DNA of 64,000 nt from Hibiscus mutabilis (GCA_019671005.1 CM033745.1:36873834-36937833), one strand, 5' to 3'. Shown: positions 11,259 through 22,310, counted from the first letter of the stretch. Made by a program: numbers and translations. The notes: generated by a model from the sequence alone, not told the origin.

Positions 11259-11712
11259 ATGACCTCTAGGGTGAAAACCCAAAAATGGGCAGTCTAGAGT
11301 GATCCTGAAAATAAAGAAAAAGAGTAGTCTGCCTGAGCATGCTGGCATCGATATCCAGCCAAAATACATTGATCTGAAGGTACAAAAGAAGGAAGTGACC
11401 TCTAGGGTGAAAACCCAAAAATGGGCAGTCTAGAGCGATCCAAGAGAAAAGAAAAAAAGAATAAAAGAAAAAAAGAAAAGAAAAAGAAAGAATAATATTT
11501 CATCATCTGGGCATGCCAATCACAAGAATTCCCTAAATGTATTCATAGTCCTTCATTCAAGAAATCTCGGTTTGAGGAGTTTTGGAGGATCAAACATTAT
11601 TGAATAAAAAACGAACATCAGTATATAGCCGTAATGCAAGGCAACCTATAATAAAAATAAAGGAAATGAACTCTAGGGTGAAAAACCCAAACGGGCGATC
11701 TAGAGTGATCAA
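11259..11712 (+). repeat. Three copies of a CTCTAG...CTAGAG stem-loop unit
   Basis: Units at about 11259-11304, 11394-11442 and 11660-11711 share CTCTAGGGTGAAAACCC and GGGC.G.TCTAGAG. Each can fold with CTCTAG/CTAGAG arms and an inner GGGT-GAAA-ACCC loop. A weaker fourth trace (GGAATGACCTTTCAGGGTG) is near 12843. Similar GGTGAAAACCC blocks are familiar from Ogre/Tat elements. Confidence 0.7.
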
Positions 11713-12200
11713 AAAAGAGAAGGAATAATGGGCATATCCAAGTTACACAAGTACATAAATATTGTTTCATTTAACCATAAACCAAAGGCCTACATTACAA
11801 GCCCCAAAGACCATTACGGTCATCCATAAATATCCAAGTTGAATGAGAATGTCTTGATTTCATTCCGCCTATAAGGGTTAACTTTTCTTCAAGGAACGTC
11901 AAACTTGAAGTGCTTGATCGACACACCCAAATGATGGGGAAGGATGGGGCATGGTGAGATAGTGAGATTAAGAGAGCCACCTTAAACGGGTAGAAACTAG
12001 GTAGGGTTGTTCCTCTCAAAAGCCTATTAGACCGGAAGAAACTATACATTGGCATATATCTCCACAATGGTCAAGATCTTCTAAATATGTGCTTCATTAG
12101 AGTTGATCTCTCGGCAACTTGAAGCAGATGGGCTATGGTGTTTGATATTTCGGGGCAAACATGTTTTAAAAGGTTTGACATTTTCTCCCAAAGTTTTGAT

Positions 12201-12373
12201 GTTTACCATTTCCCCCAAACATTAGTTTTTAAAAATGTTTGGCAATACACGTCGAGTTTTGTTTACCATTCTCCAAGCATTATTTTATAAAAAATGTTTG
12301 GTCCTTAGAAAAAGAAGAAGAAAAGAAAAAGATGTTTACCATTTGTTCCAAACAATGTTTTCAAAATGTTTGG
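12201..12373. repeat. Three tandem imperfect palindromes (CCAAACATT...AATGTTTGG)
   Basis: Palindromes at 12215-12242, 12273-12301 and 12348-12373, each preceded by TGTTTACCATT. Arms are CCAAACATT / AATGTTTGG with small variants and an A/T loop. Confidence 0.75.
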
Positions 12374-13018
12374 TATCCCCTCCAAGTTGTGATTTTCAAA
12401 ATGACTATTATCTTTTCAAACAATCATTATTTTTTGAAATATACACAAGTAAATTGCCTTTTACTTTATTTTAAAAATGAATGATGATGAGATTTAAAGC
12501 ATAGGGACCGAAAGTTAGTTCCCACCGAAATGCTGCGAGAAGATCAAGGAAGAGCTCAAGGGATTGAAGCATTTTGGCTCACCCTGGTGACTAGAAATAG
12601 ATCAAGGCTCTATATGATAGGCCAGAAAATTCAAAGCAGTGGAGCTCGTGGTTGAATGGGGCAACGCCAAGCCAAGAAGATGACAAGGGTTCTTATAAGA
12701 ATAATATAAGAACCAGAAGATCATTTATGAATACGGGTGATAACTCTAAAGACAAGAAAGCCTTTCGCACAAAAGGTATAAAAGCATGTTCAAATGAGGA
12801 TTTAAGAGCATACAATAAAACAGTAGAGAGATGAAGAAATCTGAGGAATGACCTTTCAGGGTGTAAGACTTTAGAACAAAAAAGCTAAAAAAAAGAGAAA
12901 AGAAAAGAAAGAAACCATTACATTGCATGCATCATATAGATAGGGGTATGTCAATTTTTGCTTATTTTGGACAAAACGAAGAATTATCAAAGAACATTAA
13001 GAAGTGGATTTCATTGAA

Positions 13019-13560
13019 AAGTTTGGCAGCCACCTTCGGCGTGAGTCCCTAAAATCTGAAGAAGTTCCGACGGCCATTTTCGGCGTGAGTCCCTAAATCT
13101 AAAAAAGTTTTGGCGGCCATTTTCGGCGCGAGTCCCTAAATTTGAAGAAGTTTTGGCAGCCATTTTCGGCGTGAGTCCCTAAAGATTGAAGAAAGTTTCG
13201 GTGGCCATTTTCGGCATTAGTCCCTAAAATTTGAAGAAAGATCGGCGGCCATTTTCGGCGTGAGTCCCTAAATCTGAAGAAGTTTTGGCGGCCATTTTCG
13301 GCGTGAGTCCCTAAATTTGAAGAAGTTTTGGCGGCCATTTTTGGCGTAAGTCCATAAATTTGAAGAAGTTTTGGCGGCCATTTTCGGCGTGAGTCCCTAA
13401 ATTTGAAGAAGTTTTGGCGGCCATTTTCGGCGTGAGTCCCTAAATTTGAAGAAGTTTCGGCAGCCACCTTCGGCGTGAGTCCCTAAAATTGGAAGATTGG
13501 TAGCCATTTTCGGTGTGAATCCCCGAATCTGAAGAGACATCGATGGCCATCGTGGTGTGA
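13019..13560. repeat. ~43-bp tandem repeat, about 12 units
   Basis: Unit core is GGCGGCCATTTTCGGCGTGA followed by GTCCCTAAATTTGAAGAAGTT. Units at the edges are more diverged. Because 43 is not a multiple of three, minus-strand translation cycles through three peptides (FRDSRRKWPP, GTHAENGRQN, GLTPKMAA), which makes a 122-codon open frame that is not a gene. Confidence 0.92.
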
Positions 13561-13620
13561 ATCCCAAATGAGAAGACAGTGTTTTCATATACAAAAGGCA
13601 TATGTTTCCAAGCTCCAGAG

Positions 13621-14760
13621 AGAGGTTCTATATAGGAAGAATCCTCCGCTCCGAGGAGCTGAAAGTTCTATATAGGAAGGATCGACAGCTCGAGGTGAAG
13701 AAAGTTCTATATAGGAAGGACTCGATCGAAGGAATTCACCCATGACACACAAGATTATATAGGAAATCCTATTGTGAAAAGCAAAGAGTTCTATATAGGA
13801 AGGGCTTGAGCTTCAATGTCTTAGGGTGAAAGGTTCTATAGGACTCAGATTTCAGACACCAAAAGTTCTATATAGGAAGGATTCACCCAGGGGTTTGAAG
13901 ACAAGATTATATAGGAGGAAAATCCATCAGCGACGCAGAAGGTTTTATATGCGTTGAAAGCGAAGAGTTCTATATAGGAAGGACTCCAAGCTGCACCGTC
14001 TCAAAATGGAAAGTTATATTAGGAAGGATTGGGGCTGAAAGGTTCTAGTTCTATATAGGAAGAACCCAAATCGAAAGAATCCAGCTCGACGTAGAAGGTT
14101 TTATTTAGGAGAAACCAACAAAAGTTCTATATAGGAAGGACTCCAAGCGGCACCGTCTCAAAATGGAAAGTTCTATTAGGAAGGACTCGGGGTTTGAAGA
14201 CTAGCGTTCTATATAGGAGGAACTCCCGGTCGGAAGAATCCATCGCGACTTGAAGGTTTTATATAGGAGAAACCAGGTTTTATATAGGAGGAAACCAAAA
14301 GCGGAAAGTTCTATATGAAGGCTCGGGTTTGAAGAGTTCTATAGGAAGGAACTCCCAAGAATCCATCAGTGACGCAGAAGGTTTTATATAGGAGAAACTA
14401 GCGTCTCAAAATGAAAAGTTCTATATAGGAAGGACTCCAAGCTGCACATCTCAAAATGAAAAGGGGTTTGAAGACTGACAACTCCGGGGTTTGAAGACTA
14501 GCAGTTCTATATAGGAGGAACTCCTAGTCGGAAGAATCCATCAGCGGCGCAAAAGGTTTTATATAAGAGAAACCAGCGTTGAAGGCGAAGAGTTCTATAT
14601 AGGAAGGACTCCAAGCTTTACTGTCTCGAAGTGAAAAGTTCTATATAGGAAGGACTCATAACTCGAGGCTTTAGAGTGAAGGGTTCTATATAGGAAGAGC
14701 CTGTAGCTCCAAGATCGGAAGGTGATGAAGCTCTATATAGGAAGAACTTACGAGCCTGAA
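13621..14760 (+). repeat. Variable tandem array of TTCTATATAGGAAGGACTC units
   Basis: More than 20 copies of TTCTATATAGGAAGGA or TTTTATATAGGAGAAACC, spaced irregularly at roughly 30-90 bp, sometimes with AATCCATCAGCGACGCAGAAGG between. It fills the 3' untranslated region before the polypurine tract, where Tat/Ogre elements often carry satellite-like repeats. Confidence 0.9.
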
Positions 14761-14880
14761 GATTCAGCTAAGGAAGAGCGGATAATTCCAGAAGAACACG
14801 TGATTTCGAAGCCAAAGACGAGAAAGTAGGTCAAAAATGAGTGCTTTTGATCTTTGTTTTGTCCTCGTTTCACAAGAACA

Positions 14881-14893
14881 AGCAAAGAGGGAC
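14881..14893 (+). other. Polypurine tract of the LTR element
   Basis: AGCAAAGAGGGAC lies four bases before the 3' LTR start (CAAC then TGTAATCACTC). Purine-rich and in the expected place for plus-strand priming. Confidence 0.7.
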
Positions 14894-14896
14894 AAC

Positions 14897-16193
14897 TGTA
14901 ATCACTCATTTTTGACCGATTTTTAGTGTTATTAGTGTTATTATAATAGTAAAATTATATATATAAAAAAAGCAAAAAAAGCAAAAAAATAATAATAATA
15001 ATAATAAAAAAGGGAGGAGGGGAGTGGAGCACAAGGCTCCACGTCACCCTTCTCCCCCTATAAATAGAGGAGGCAGCAGCAGCAAAGAAGGCAAGAAAAA
15101 TTGCAATTGCAATTGCTCTTGCAATTGCAACAATTGCAATTGGAATCGAGGCAGGCCAATTCGGCTAGCCCAGACCGGGTAATATCCTTGGTCCTAACCG
15201 ATTCGATCGGGTCCTATTTTAGGTCCGATCTAGTTAATATTTTTGGAGAGGTCGTGGTAGATCTCGGTGGGGTTCAATCGGGGTTCGCTGTTCGAGCTCC
15301 TAGTTAGGTATATTTTCTTCCCTTTTTATTAGTGTTGTAATTTTTATAATTTAATGAAGTATTAGTTATTTTAAAATTGTGGTCTTATTTTTTATTTTGT
15401 ATGTTTATGTTTTAGATTAATATTTAGTATGTTTTAAATTTGTGTTTTATATTAATATTTTATTTATGTTAGATATGTTTTTATTTATGAGTTAGATTAA
15501 TATTTATGTATGTATGTTTTAGAATAGTATTTTATGTTGAATTTGTTTTTTATGTTAGATTAATATTTATGAATATTAGTATTTTGTTTATGCTAGATAT
15601 GTTTTTATTTATGAAGTTAGATTAATTATATATATATATGTATGTTTTAGTTTAGCATTTTATTTATGTTAGATTAATATTCTGTTATGTTAATATTTAT
15701 TGCATTTAAATTATTTGCCATGTTTTATATTTTGCCCACTAAGATTGCATATCGAGATATAAATTGTCAATGCGGTGCCCTTTTATCCGAGCGTAAACGG
15801 GGCGATGATCGGCGTAGTGATAGTGGTTGGGCGTTTATTCTCGGATAACAGGGCCCTTAAAATTTATTCGCAATTATGACCGAATTTTAAAATAATCGTC
15901 ACTTTAATCCGGAAAATCCAATATTAATAAAGCGGTAATTATTAAAGTACCAATTTTGGGCGGTGTAGGGGTGCTAATCCTTCCCCATCCGTAACCGACT
16001 CCCGAACCCAATAGTTTTTGAATCTCTGGTTTTATGGTGTCCGGCCTACCTAAGTGGCCGGTGGCGACTCCATTTTTTTAAAATGCGGTTTTTTTTAAAA
16101 ACCCCACGGAATAAATATTTTTAAGAATCACAAACACCTTTCAAAAACATCTTCGAAAATCCACTTTTTTTAGCTAGAAAAGACATCGCTACA
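14897..16193 (+). repeat. 3' LTR (1297 bp)
   Basis: Near-identical to 6133-7415, with small indels (for example AGACCGGGTAATATCCTTGG here against GGACCGGGGTAATATCCTCGG) and an extra TA-rich stretch near 15627. Ends ACATCGCTACA before TSD CTTTT. Confidence 0.92.
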
Positions 16194-16198
16194 CTTTT

Positions 16199-17300
16199 AT
16201 CACTCATATTGTTTTAATCAATATCATTGATAAAATGTTAACAGTTTAGTTGTGGAGTAATCAGAAGTTTTGCGTTATTTTTCGAAACCTAGCCGCTTTC
16301 TCTTCAGCATACAGATATTTTTCTTTCTTTTTATTTTTATATGATAGACGGCGACACCAATTTTAATGTTAGTTGTCGACTGTTGTTAATTTTTTATTTT
16401 ATTCTTTATTTACTAGTTTTTAAATTTAATAACTTTGTCTTTGTAGTACGTATTTCTTTATCTTTTGGTACGTATCTTCTGTTTTTGGCATATTTTTTCT
16501 TTTAATTAGTCGTTTGATCACTTCTTTTTTATTTGTTTTATATTAGTGTTGAATTTGACGTCGCCACGACTGATCAACATGACGCTCTTTTGATTAGCAT
16601 GTTGATTTCTCTGTTTTGAATCATCGAACTGAATTTGTATACAAGCTCACATTCACCGCTCTTGTTCAGATTGAGTTGTAATAATGATCATGTTGTCAAC
16701 GTGTCTTATTATTATAATATATTTTTTAATGTTGTTTGTTGTTGGTTTTGCCCTTTAATCGTCGTACTTTAGTGATATGTGTATCTTTTTATTTTGAGCC
16801 TTTGAGTTAGGTTTTTTATTTTTTTATAATCATATTTATGGTCTAGAGACATTAGTTTTTATGTTTTTAAAAATATATTCGGATCAAGCTTATTTACCTG
16901 AATTGCAAAATCTCATTGTATTTTAAATTTTTTCTCTTTTATAAAATTAGCGTATTTGTATTTGAAAAAGTTTAGTTGTAGAGTTAACTTTTTCGAAATA
17001 TGATTAATTATTTTGAAAAAAAAGAGGGGTTTGGTCAATGAATAATTAATTGGTGTTAGGGTTGAGGAGTGTTGAAGTAATGGAAGTCAAATGAATTTAT
17101 CATGGCCTTACAAAATTTTTCTTCATTTTTTTTAATGAAAGTCGGTGAGAAAATCTCGCCTTGAAATCTCTTTTAAGTATTATTTTTATTTAAGCCGGCT
17201 ACAAAACCCAAATTTAATTATTTAACTATTCAACTATATTAACTAACACAAGTCACTTAGTCTTGTAAGCATAACTAAAGATTTTCCTTGTTATATATAT
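16199..17300. other. Intergenic, no recognisable feature
   Basis: AT-rich DNA with no ORF over 60 codons of convincing composition. It is the right flank of the Ogre/Tat-like element, so its left counterpart is the sequence before 6128. Confidence 0.4.
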
Positions 17301-17302
17301 AT

Positions 17303-17521
17303 GGATGTGATCCAGTTATATGGTGTAAAACTCATTTAGTTTTACACTAATCTATGACCATTGGATGAGTGAAATGGATGGATGAGATTAACAGTAGAAA
17401 ATGTGAAGATTATCACTTGGAAAAAAAATAAGGAAATAATCTGAGCCATTTATTACCCTCATTCAACGGTCCAAAAACTGTGTAAAAGTAATTGAGTTTT
17501 ACACAGTGTAAATGGATCCTA

Positions 17522-17525
<4 letters not shown>
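17303..17525 (+). mobile_element. MITE family M, copy 1 (direct)
   Basis: Begins GATGTGATCCAGTTATATGG, has TGTAAAACTCATTTAGTTTT near the left and GTGTAAAAGTAATTGAGTTT near the right (inverted-related ends), and ends AAATGGATCCTAACCC. No coding capacity. Confidence 0.75.

Positions 17526-17526
<1 letters not shown>

Positions 17527-17556
<30 letters not shown>
17527..17556. repeat. (TA)n microsatellite between MITE copies
   Basis: About 15 TA units separate copies 1 and 2; a shorter (TA)n separates copies 2 and 3 (about 17782-17796). MITEs of this kind often target TA repeats. Confidence 0.9.
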
Positions 17557-17558
<2 letters not shown>

Positions 17559-17784
17559 GATGAGATCATGTTATATGGTGTAAAACTAATTTAGTTTTAC
17601 ACTAATCCATAGCCATTGGATGAGTAAAATGGATGGATGAGATTAACAGTAAAAAATGTGAAGATTATCACTTGGAAAAAAAGATAAGGAAACAATCTTA
17701 GCCATTAATTACCATCATCCAACGGCCCAAAAAAAGTGTAAAAGTAATTGACTTTTTCATCATGTAAGTGGATCCTAACCCTAT
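17557..17784 (+). mobile_element. MITE family M, copy 2 (direct)
   Basis: Same order of blocks as copy 1: GAGATCATGTTATATGGTG, GTTTTACACTAATCCATAGC, AATGTGAAGATTATCACTTG, AAGTGGATCCTAACCC. Confidence 0.75.
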
Positions 17785-17796
17785 ATATATATATAT

Positions 17797-18108
17797 CAGA
17801 ATCCACTTTACACTATGTAAAACTCAACTAGTTTTACACTAATTCAAGGCTGTTGGATGAATGAAATGGATGGATGAGATTAGCTCTTTACTTTTTTTCC
17901 AAGTGATAATCTTCACATATCGTACTTTTAATCTCATTCATCCATTTCACTCATCTAATGGTCATAGATTAGTGTAAAACTAAATGAGTTTTACATCATG
18001 TAACTTGATTGCATCCTCTCATTCATTCATTTCACCCATTTAATGGTCATAAATTAGTGTAAAACTAAATAAGTTTTACATCATGTAACTTGATTTTATC
18101 CCCTAACA
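17797..18108 (-). mobile_element. MITE family M, copy 3 (inverted) plus partial copy 4
   Basis: 17797-18018 reads as the reverse of copies 1 and 2 (AGTGATAATCTTCACATATC, then TTACATCATGTAACTTGATT). 18019-18108 repeats only its right part (GGTCATAAATTAGTGTAAAA, then CATGTAACTTGATTTTATCC). A more decayed relative spans roughly 18145-18330. Confidence 0.7.
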
Positions 18109-18399
18109 CACAAAAGAGAAACTACATATATAATTTTAATTTTTAGCACCGTTTGATAAGTGAAATTGAATCATTGACATTAACGATAAAAAATATTAAG
18201 ATTTTTGTGAAAAAGAGTATTATCCTAATTCTAAAACTTTTAATTTTAACTATTAAACTTAATTAATCCAATGATCCTAATTCAATGTAAATCTAAATAA
18301 TTTTATGTTGTACATCTGGATCATGACTCATGTAAAACTAAATCCAACATACATGAGTGGCTCAAAAAACATTGATTACAATAAAAATAAACACCCTCC

Positions 18400-19275
18400 C
18401 TCTAAAAACATTTCCTATGTCTTCTTTCTACTCTACCCTGAAACAAACCCTAATTTTTTGAGCAACGATTGACTATTGGTGTCATCTAGCGGTCAGCCTC
18501 CCACCCATTATCTGTTTTATTTTTTTTTTATTTTTTTTCTCATTCTTCTCTAGATCTTCTTTCTCACTTTTTTTGTTTTTTGTTTTTCGTTTTTTTTTAG
18601 TGATACGATGACTACTGCCGGTCTGTTCGTTGGGACTAGTTTTTCCAACCCCATAACTGTGTTTGGGCCCTTTGCGAGGTTGGGTTGTGGTGGTGGACGA
18701 GTAGGAGAGCTCTGGCTCTTTTCCTCTGTCTCTGTTCTTTCTTTTTTCTTTTCGAGCGGGTTGTGTTCTGATCTCATTCTTCAGGTTCTCGATTTTCTGT
18801 CGAAGTTTGGTCAGGTCTCTCACCTTTCACTTACGAAAGTCTGCTTGGCTTGAACTTTCCAGCTCCGGTTCTTTCTTTCCAGTCCATCTAACATCGATGA
18901 TGACTCCATCTTGCCGCGATGTTCACCAATGGCGATCCCACTACATTTTTGCAAACGGTGATATGCTTCTGTGACCCGAGAAGGGACATGCAGTTGTAGA
19001 TGTTTGAACTATTGGCTTTTTTTCTCGTCTGACCTTCCCCCGTCGATTCTTGATGCCTCCATGTCCCCTCCCCCGTTTTGGTTTTTTAGTCGTTGCTTGT
19101 GTTGTATATGTTTGTTTCTTTGTCTGTCTTTTGTTTTCCTGTGTTGACTGTTGCTTGTTGTTTTTGTTCTTATATTTCTTCTTCCACTATTCCCTCTGTT
19201 CGTTTCTGGGTTCTGCGTATGTTTTATTTTGTTTCTTTGAATAATATACCATTGTTCCTTATTAAAAAAATAAAC
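18400..19275 (+). other. T/C-rich stretch ending in an A-run, possible 5'-truncated LINE tail
   Basis: No domain is seen in any frame; the 81- and 113-codon frames here are low-complexity. The last 200 bp are T-rich and end TTTGAATAATATACCATTG followed by CTTATTAAAAAAATAAAC, like the 3' UTR and tail of plant L1 elements. No TSD was found, so this is only a suggestion. Confidence 0.25.
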
Positions 19276-19739
19276 GTTGATTAAGGTAATTAAATAGTGA
19301 ATTGAACTGAATTAATTTAATTAATTAATTTATTTATTTATTTTATCTTAGTTTTCAATTTGATTGAGTTGTTAATTTTAGAAAAATAGACTGAATAAAT
19401 CAAATAAATTATATACAATATATATTCTAACTATCCACGTCCTAAATAGGTAATTGTGTTTCCTTTATTAAATTCAAAGTTACCAACAAAAAAGAAAGAA
19501 AGAATTCAAAGGATTACGTATGATTTCAAATTCCGATCAAACATGTTTATGGCCTTTGTCCCATTATTAACTAATCTGATTGAGACTCACCAAAATTGCT
19601 TGGGTTTGATGTTTGTGAACTCTCTCCAACTAGGGTTTGTAATTCTCGACTTATCTGCAAATCAACATGTTATTTCAAAAACAAAAACTCTACTTTTTGG
19701 GTTTATGGCAGTAAACGAAATCGACGTTCAGCGAACTGT

Positions 19740-20550
19740 CTGTGAACCATTTGGTAGGGAGTTTGTTTATGTTTGTTTTTTTATTAAACGAATGAACATG
19801 AACAACAGGCTCGTTTGTAGGGATGGGTATTTTACCCGATCCGATCGGGTCAGATTTTTTAATGGAAAATCGAGTTCAGGTCGGGTCGGGTTTTTATTAA
19901 AGGTGAACTCGGGGCGGGTCGGGTTCGGATTTAGGGTGAAAGATATCCGACCCGATCCGAGATTAATTGTGTAATTTTCCTCTAAATTTTTAGGAATATT
20001 TATAATAATGCCCCTCTTTATATATTTTTTATAATTAGGTCCTTAAAATTGAAGTTTTTATTTACAAGTTAGTCCTTCAAATTATAATTTTTTATGATTA
20101 AATCCTCTAAAATTATTTTTTTACAATTAGGTCCCTAAAATTAATTTTTTCTATAGGTCGGGTAGGGTGCGGGTTTAGGGTTATTTTCGGGTCGGGTTCA
20201 GGTGGGCCAAAAAGCCGACCCGTGCCCATCCCTACTCGTTTGTTCATTTACATTCGTGAACGTTTGGTAATCCGTTCGTTTAAGTTTATTCACATATGTC
20301 CATTTACCTTTATTATTTTTCATATAGAGCAAAAGTATTATATTTAAAAAATTAAAACATGTATTAAAAATATGAAATAAAAAGAAAAAAATAAAAAATA
20401 CTCTATGTTCATTTTCGTTTGTTTATCATTTTAACGAACGAACACGAACAAGATGCATTCCTTAATGAATGATCACGAACAAGAAATTGTATTCGTTTAA
20501 TTATTCATGTTTGTTCGGTTAAAATTAAACGAATTAAAACAAACAAGCCT
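19740..20550. repeat. TTCGTTTA/GAACGAAC-rich repeat interrupted by a MITE
   Basis: Outer parts (19740-19817 and 20243-20550) are made of TTCGTTTATGTT and AACGAACACGAACA words, some inverted, typical of a plant foldback repeat. The hAT-type MITE at 19818-20234 is inserted in it. The 172-codon frame 19456-19974 crosses both elements and is not a gene. A related tract is at 48495-48675. Confidence 0.55.
19818..20234. mobile_element. hAT-type MITE with 8-bp TSD
   Basis: 417 bp. Terminal inverted repeats TAGGGATGGG at the left and CCCATCCCTA at the right, with CGGGT-rich subterminal blocks (CCCGATCCGATCGGGTC, GGGTGCGGGTTTAGGG). An exact 8-bp duplication CTCGTTTG flanks it (19810-19817 and 20235-20242), the hAT signature. 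Confidence 0.9.
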
Positions 20551-20559
20551 ATTTGGGTT

Positions 20560-21840
20560 ATAGAAGATTTTATTCTAACTTTGATAGCAGCAAGGACGGT
20601 TCCACATGAAAGTTGAAAGGGACAATTGCCCGCCTAACTTTGAATAGTTTAATTGCAATTTTTAAACCATTGTAATAAAGTTTTTGTCCCTCCAATTTTT
20701 TTTTTATATATTGTTTTTTAAGGCACTGTCATCAGAGTAAATTAATGAAATTAAGCATTGACCCCTCATTTTTTTCTGGTGTAATTATTTTTTGAAACCT
20801 TTTAATTTCAAGATCAGTAAAACTAAACATTAACTATATTTTTTATGATTTAATTGTTTATTAAAAATCTATACATTTCAAAATTAATGAATTTATTCTC
20901 CCATAATTCAATCATAACTCCGTAACCGTAACACTTCAACAACACTCCCCGGTGAGGGTGAATAACATGTTGTCTAAGTTAATAATTCTTTAAATTAAGA
21001 TATCCGATATCTGTCATGGTGTAAAATTGATATCCTGATGCAAACCAAGATTAAGCATGATGACATGCAGATCGATTCGAAAACGAGATGAAGTAGAAGG
21101 CGTGGAAGGGGTTATATTAGATTATTTAGGTATATGATTGAGAAAAAAGGGTTTTTTTAGGAAGCTTAGCCACAAAAAAGGGTTATTTTACTGTACATGT
21201 TTTGGGAACATTTATTTGGTTTAAACTTTTCAAAAATATTCTCTTGTGCCTGATCTCATCTTCTGACGCAACAAGGTTAGGCCACATCACTCCGTTTGAA
21301 AACCAGATGATTTAATGCTATTTAAACTGAAAATGACGTCTAATTATTAGGAATTTGTGACTTAGGAGAAATGTAACCAATGAACATAAAAATAAGGGTA
21401 AACTACATTAGAGATCACTTCTATCTTCGTTCTATTTTAATTTAGTCATCGAAATTGAAAAAGTTATGCTCGTGTTATAGATTTATTATATTTTTGTCGA
21501 TAAGCAATTAACTTCCACTAATTTAATGGTGTGACACGTTAAAAATGATACTTTTTTAATTTGATTTCTGAGATATAGATAAAATATCAATTTGACCCCT
21601 AAATCTGATCAAAGTCTCTCTCTACTAGCCACCGCTAAAAATTGTTTTTTTTAGAAACCCTAATCCACATATACTTGTTGAGATTCTGGAAAAAAATGTG
21701 TTTTGGTGTGATTTGTGTTATTTTTATTTTACTCCATTGGTGTTATAGTATAGATACTTCTTGAGATTCTGCAAAAGTTTTGCATGGAAATTGAGAGAAT
21801 AATTCTGTTATTTTCCCTTTTTATAATACTCACGTCCGAG
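20560..21840. other. Intergenic, no recognisable gene
   Basis: No recognised coding sequence. Several decayed repeats are probable, for example GGGACAATTGCCCGCC near 20620, but ends could not be matched. Confidence 0.35.
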
Positions 21841-21846
21841 AATTCA

Positions 21847-22117
21847 CTCGGTTTCATTCCCACTATCACACAGGCTACGCAAAATCGTATTGTACCTAAC
21901 AACAACAGGAGCATCATTCATCCGATCTAAAACTTGTAAAGCATTATCAAACTCCTCTGCCCTGCAATACCCACTAATCAACGCATTATAAGTTATGACA
22001 TCAGGAACAGCCCCTGAATCTTCGATAATCTCCATAACCCGGGTAGCTTTCCCAGCTTGACTCTCTTACAAAATACAAGAATTAAATTCGTACAAGCTAT
22101 TATATCAGGAATCTCAC
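21847..22117 (-). pseudogene. PPR protein pseudogene, downstream piece
   Basis: Pentatricopeptide-repeat proteins bind organellar RNA through tandem 35-residue repeats. Read on the minus strand from 22117, the translation gives PDIIACTNLILVFCKR in one frame, then after a one-base loss near 22048 MEIIEDSGAVPDVITYNALI, SGYCRAEEFDNALQVLDRM and VVRYNTILRSLCDSGN before a stop. These are two to three P-type repeats with the PDV.TYN.LI.GYC...E...A..VL..M pattern, closest to my recollection of the Arabidopsis At1g09900 type. The other repeats are missing. The upstream piece of the same gene is at 34318-34700, on the same strand, 12.2 kb away. Confidence 0.82.
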
Positions 22118-22269
22118 CAGGGCCGTCTCTAAGCCCAGGAAATAAGGGCCACAGCCTAGGGCCTATGTCCTGCCCAGAACCCACGCCCAAATATGTTGGA
22201 ATATATTAACTGGGGTGATTTAAAGAGTTTTGAGGGCTCACCGTTTTAATCCATTTTCTAGCAAATTAG

Positions 22270-22306
<37 letters not shown>
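22270..22306. repeat. (TA)n microsatellite
   Basis: About 17 TA units inside the hAT-like left part of the composite insertion. The open frame running through it is an artefact. Confidence 0.9.

Positions 22307-22310
<4 letters not shown>

Larger units (their letters stand above)
6133..16193 (+). mobile_element. Ogre/Tat-like Ty3/gypsy LTR retrotransposon, complete ends, no pol
   Basis: A 10,061-bp element bounded by direct LTRs (6133-7415 and 14897-16193) that begin TG and end CA, with an exact 5-bp TSD CTTTT at 6128-6132 and 16194-16198. The primer-binding site TGGCGACTCCGCTGGGGA and a purine-rich tract before the 3' LTR are of the Ogre/Tat kind. The only coding trace is a degenerate gag. 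No protease, reverse transcriptase, RNase H or integrase motif is visible, so it is non-autonomous and must have moved with enzymes from a relative. The interior is AT-rich up to 12.5 kb, then repetitive to 14.8 kb. The LTRs differ by scattered substitutions and short indels, so the insertion is not very recent. Confidence 0.9.

Noticed and set aside
13099..13467. 122-codon minus-strand ORF with repeated peptide motifs (GTHAENGRQNF, FRDSRRKWPP)
   Set aside because: It is the translation of the 43-bp tandem repeat; the unit is not a multiple of three, so the motifs are frame permutations of one DNA sequence.
13019..14760. CRISPR-like alternation of repeats and spacers
   Set aside because: The repeats are degenerate, spacing is irregular, and the array lies in a plant LTR retrotransposon between gag and the 3' LTR.
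18482..18853. Lysine-rich 113-codon minus ORF and overlapping plus ORF
   Set aside because: Low-complexity translation of a T/C-rich tract; no domain and no conserved counterpart.
19456..19974. 172-codon plus-strand ORF, the longest in the window
   Set aside because: It runs from flanking DNA through a foldback repeat into the hAT MITE at 19818, so it is a chance frame across two repeats.
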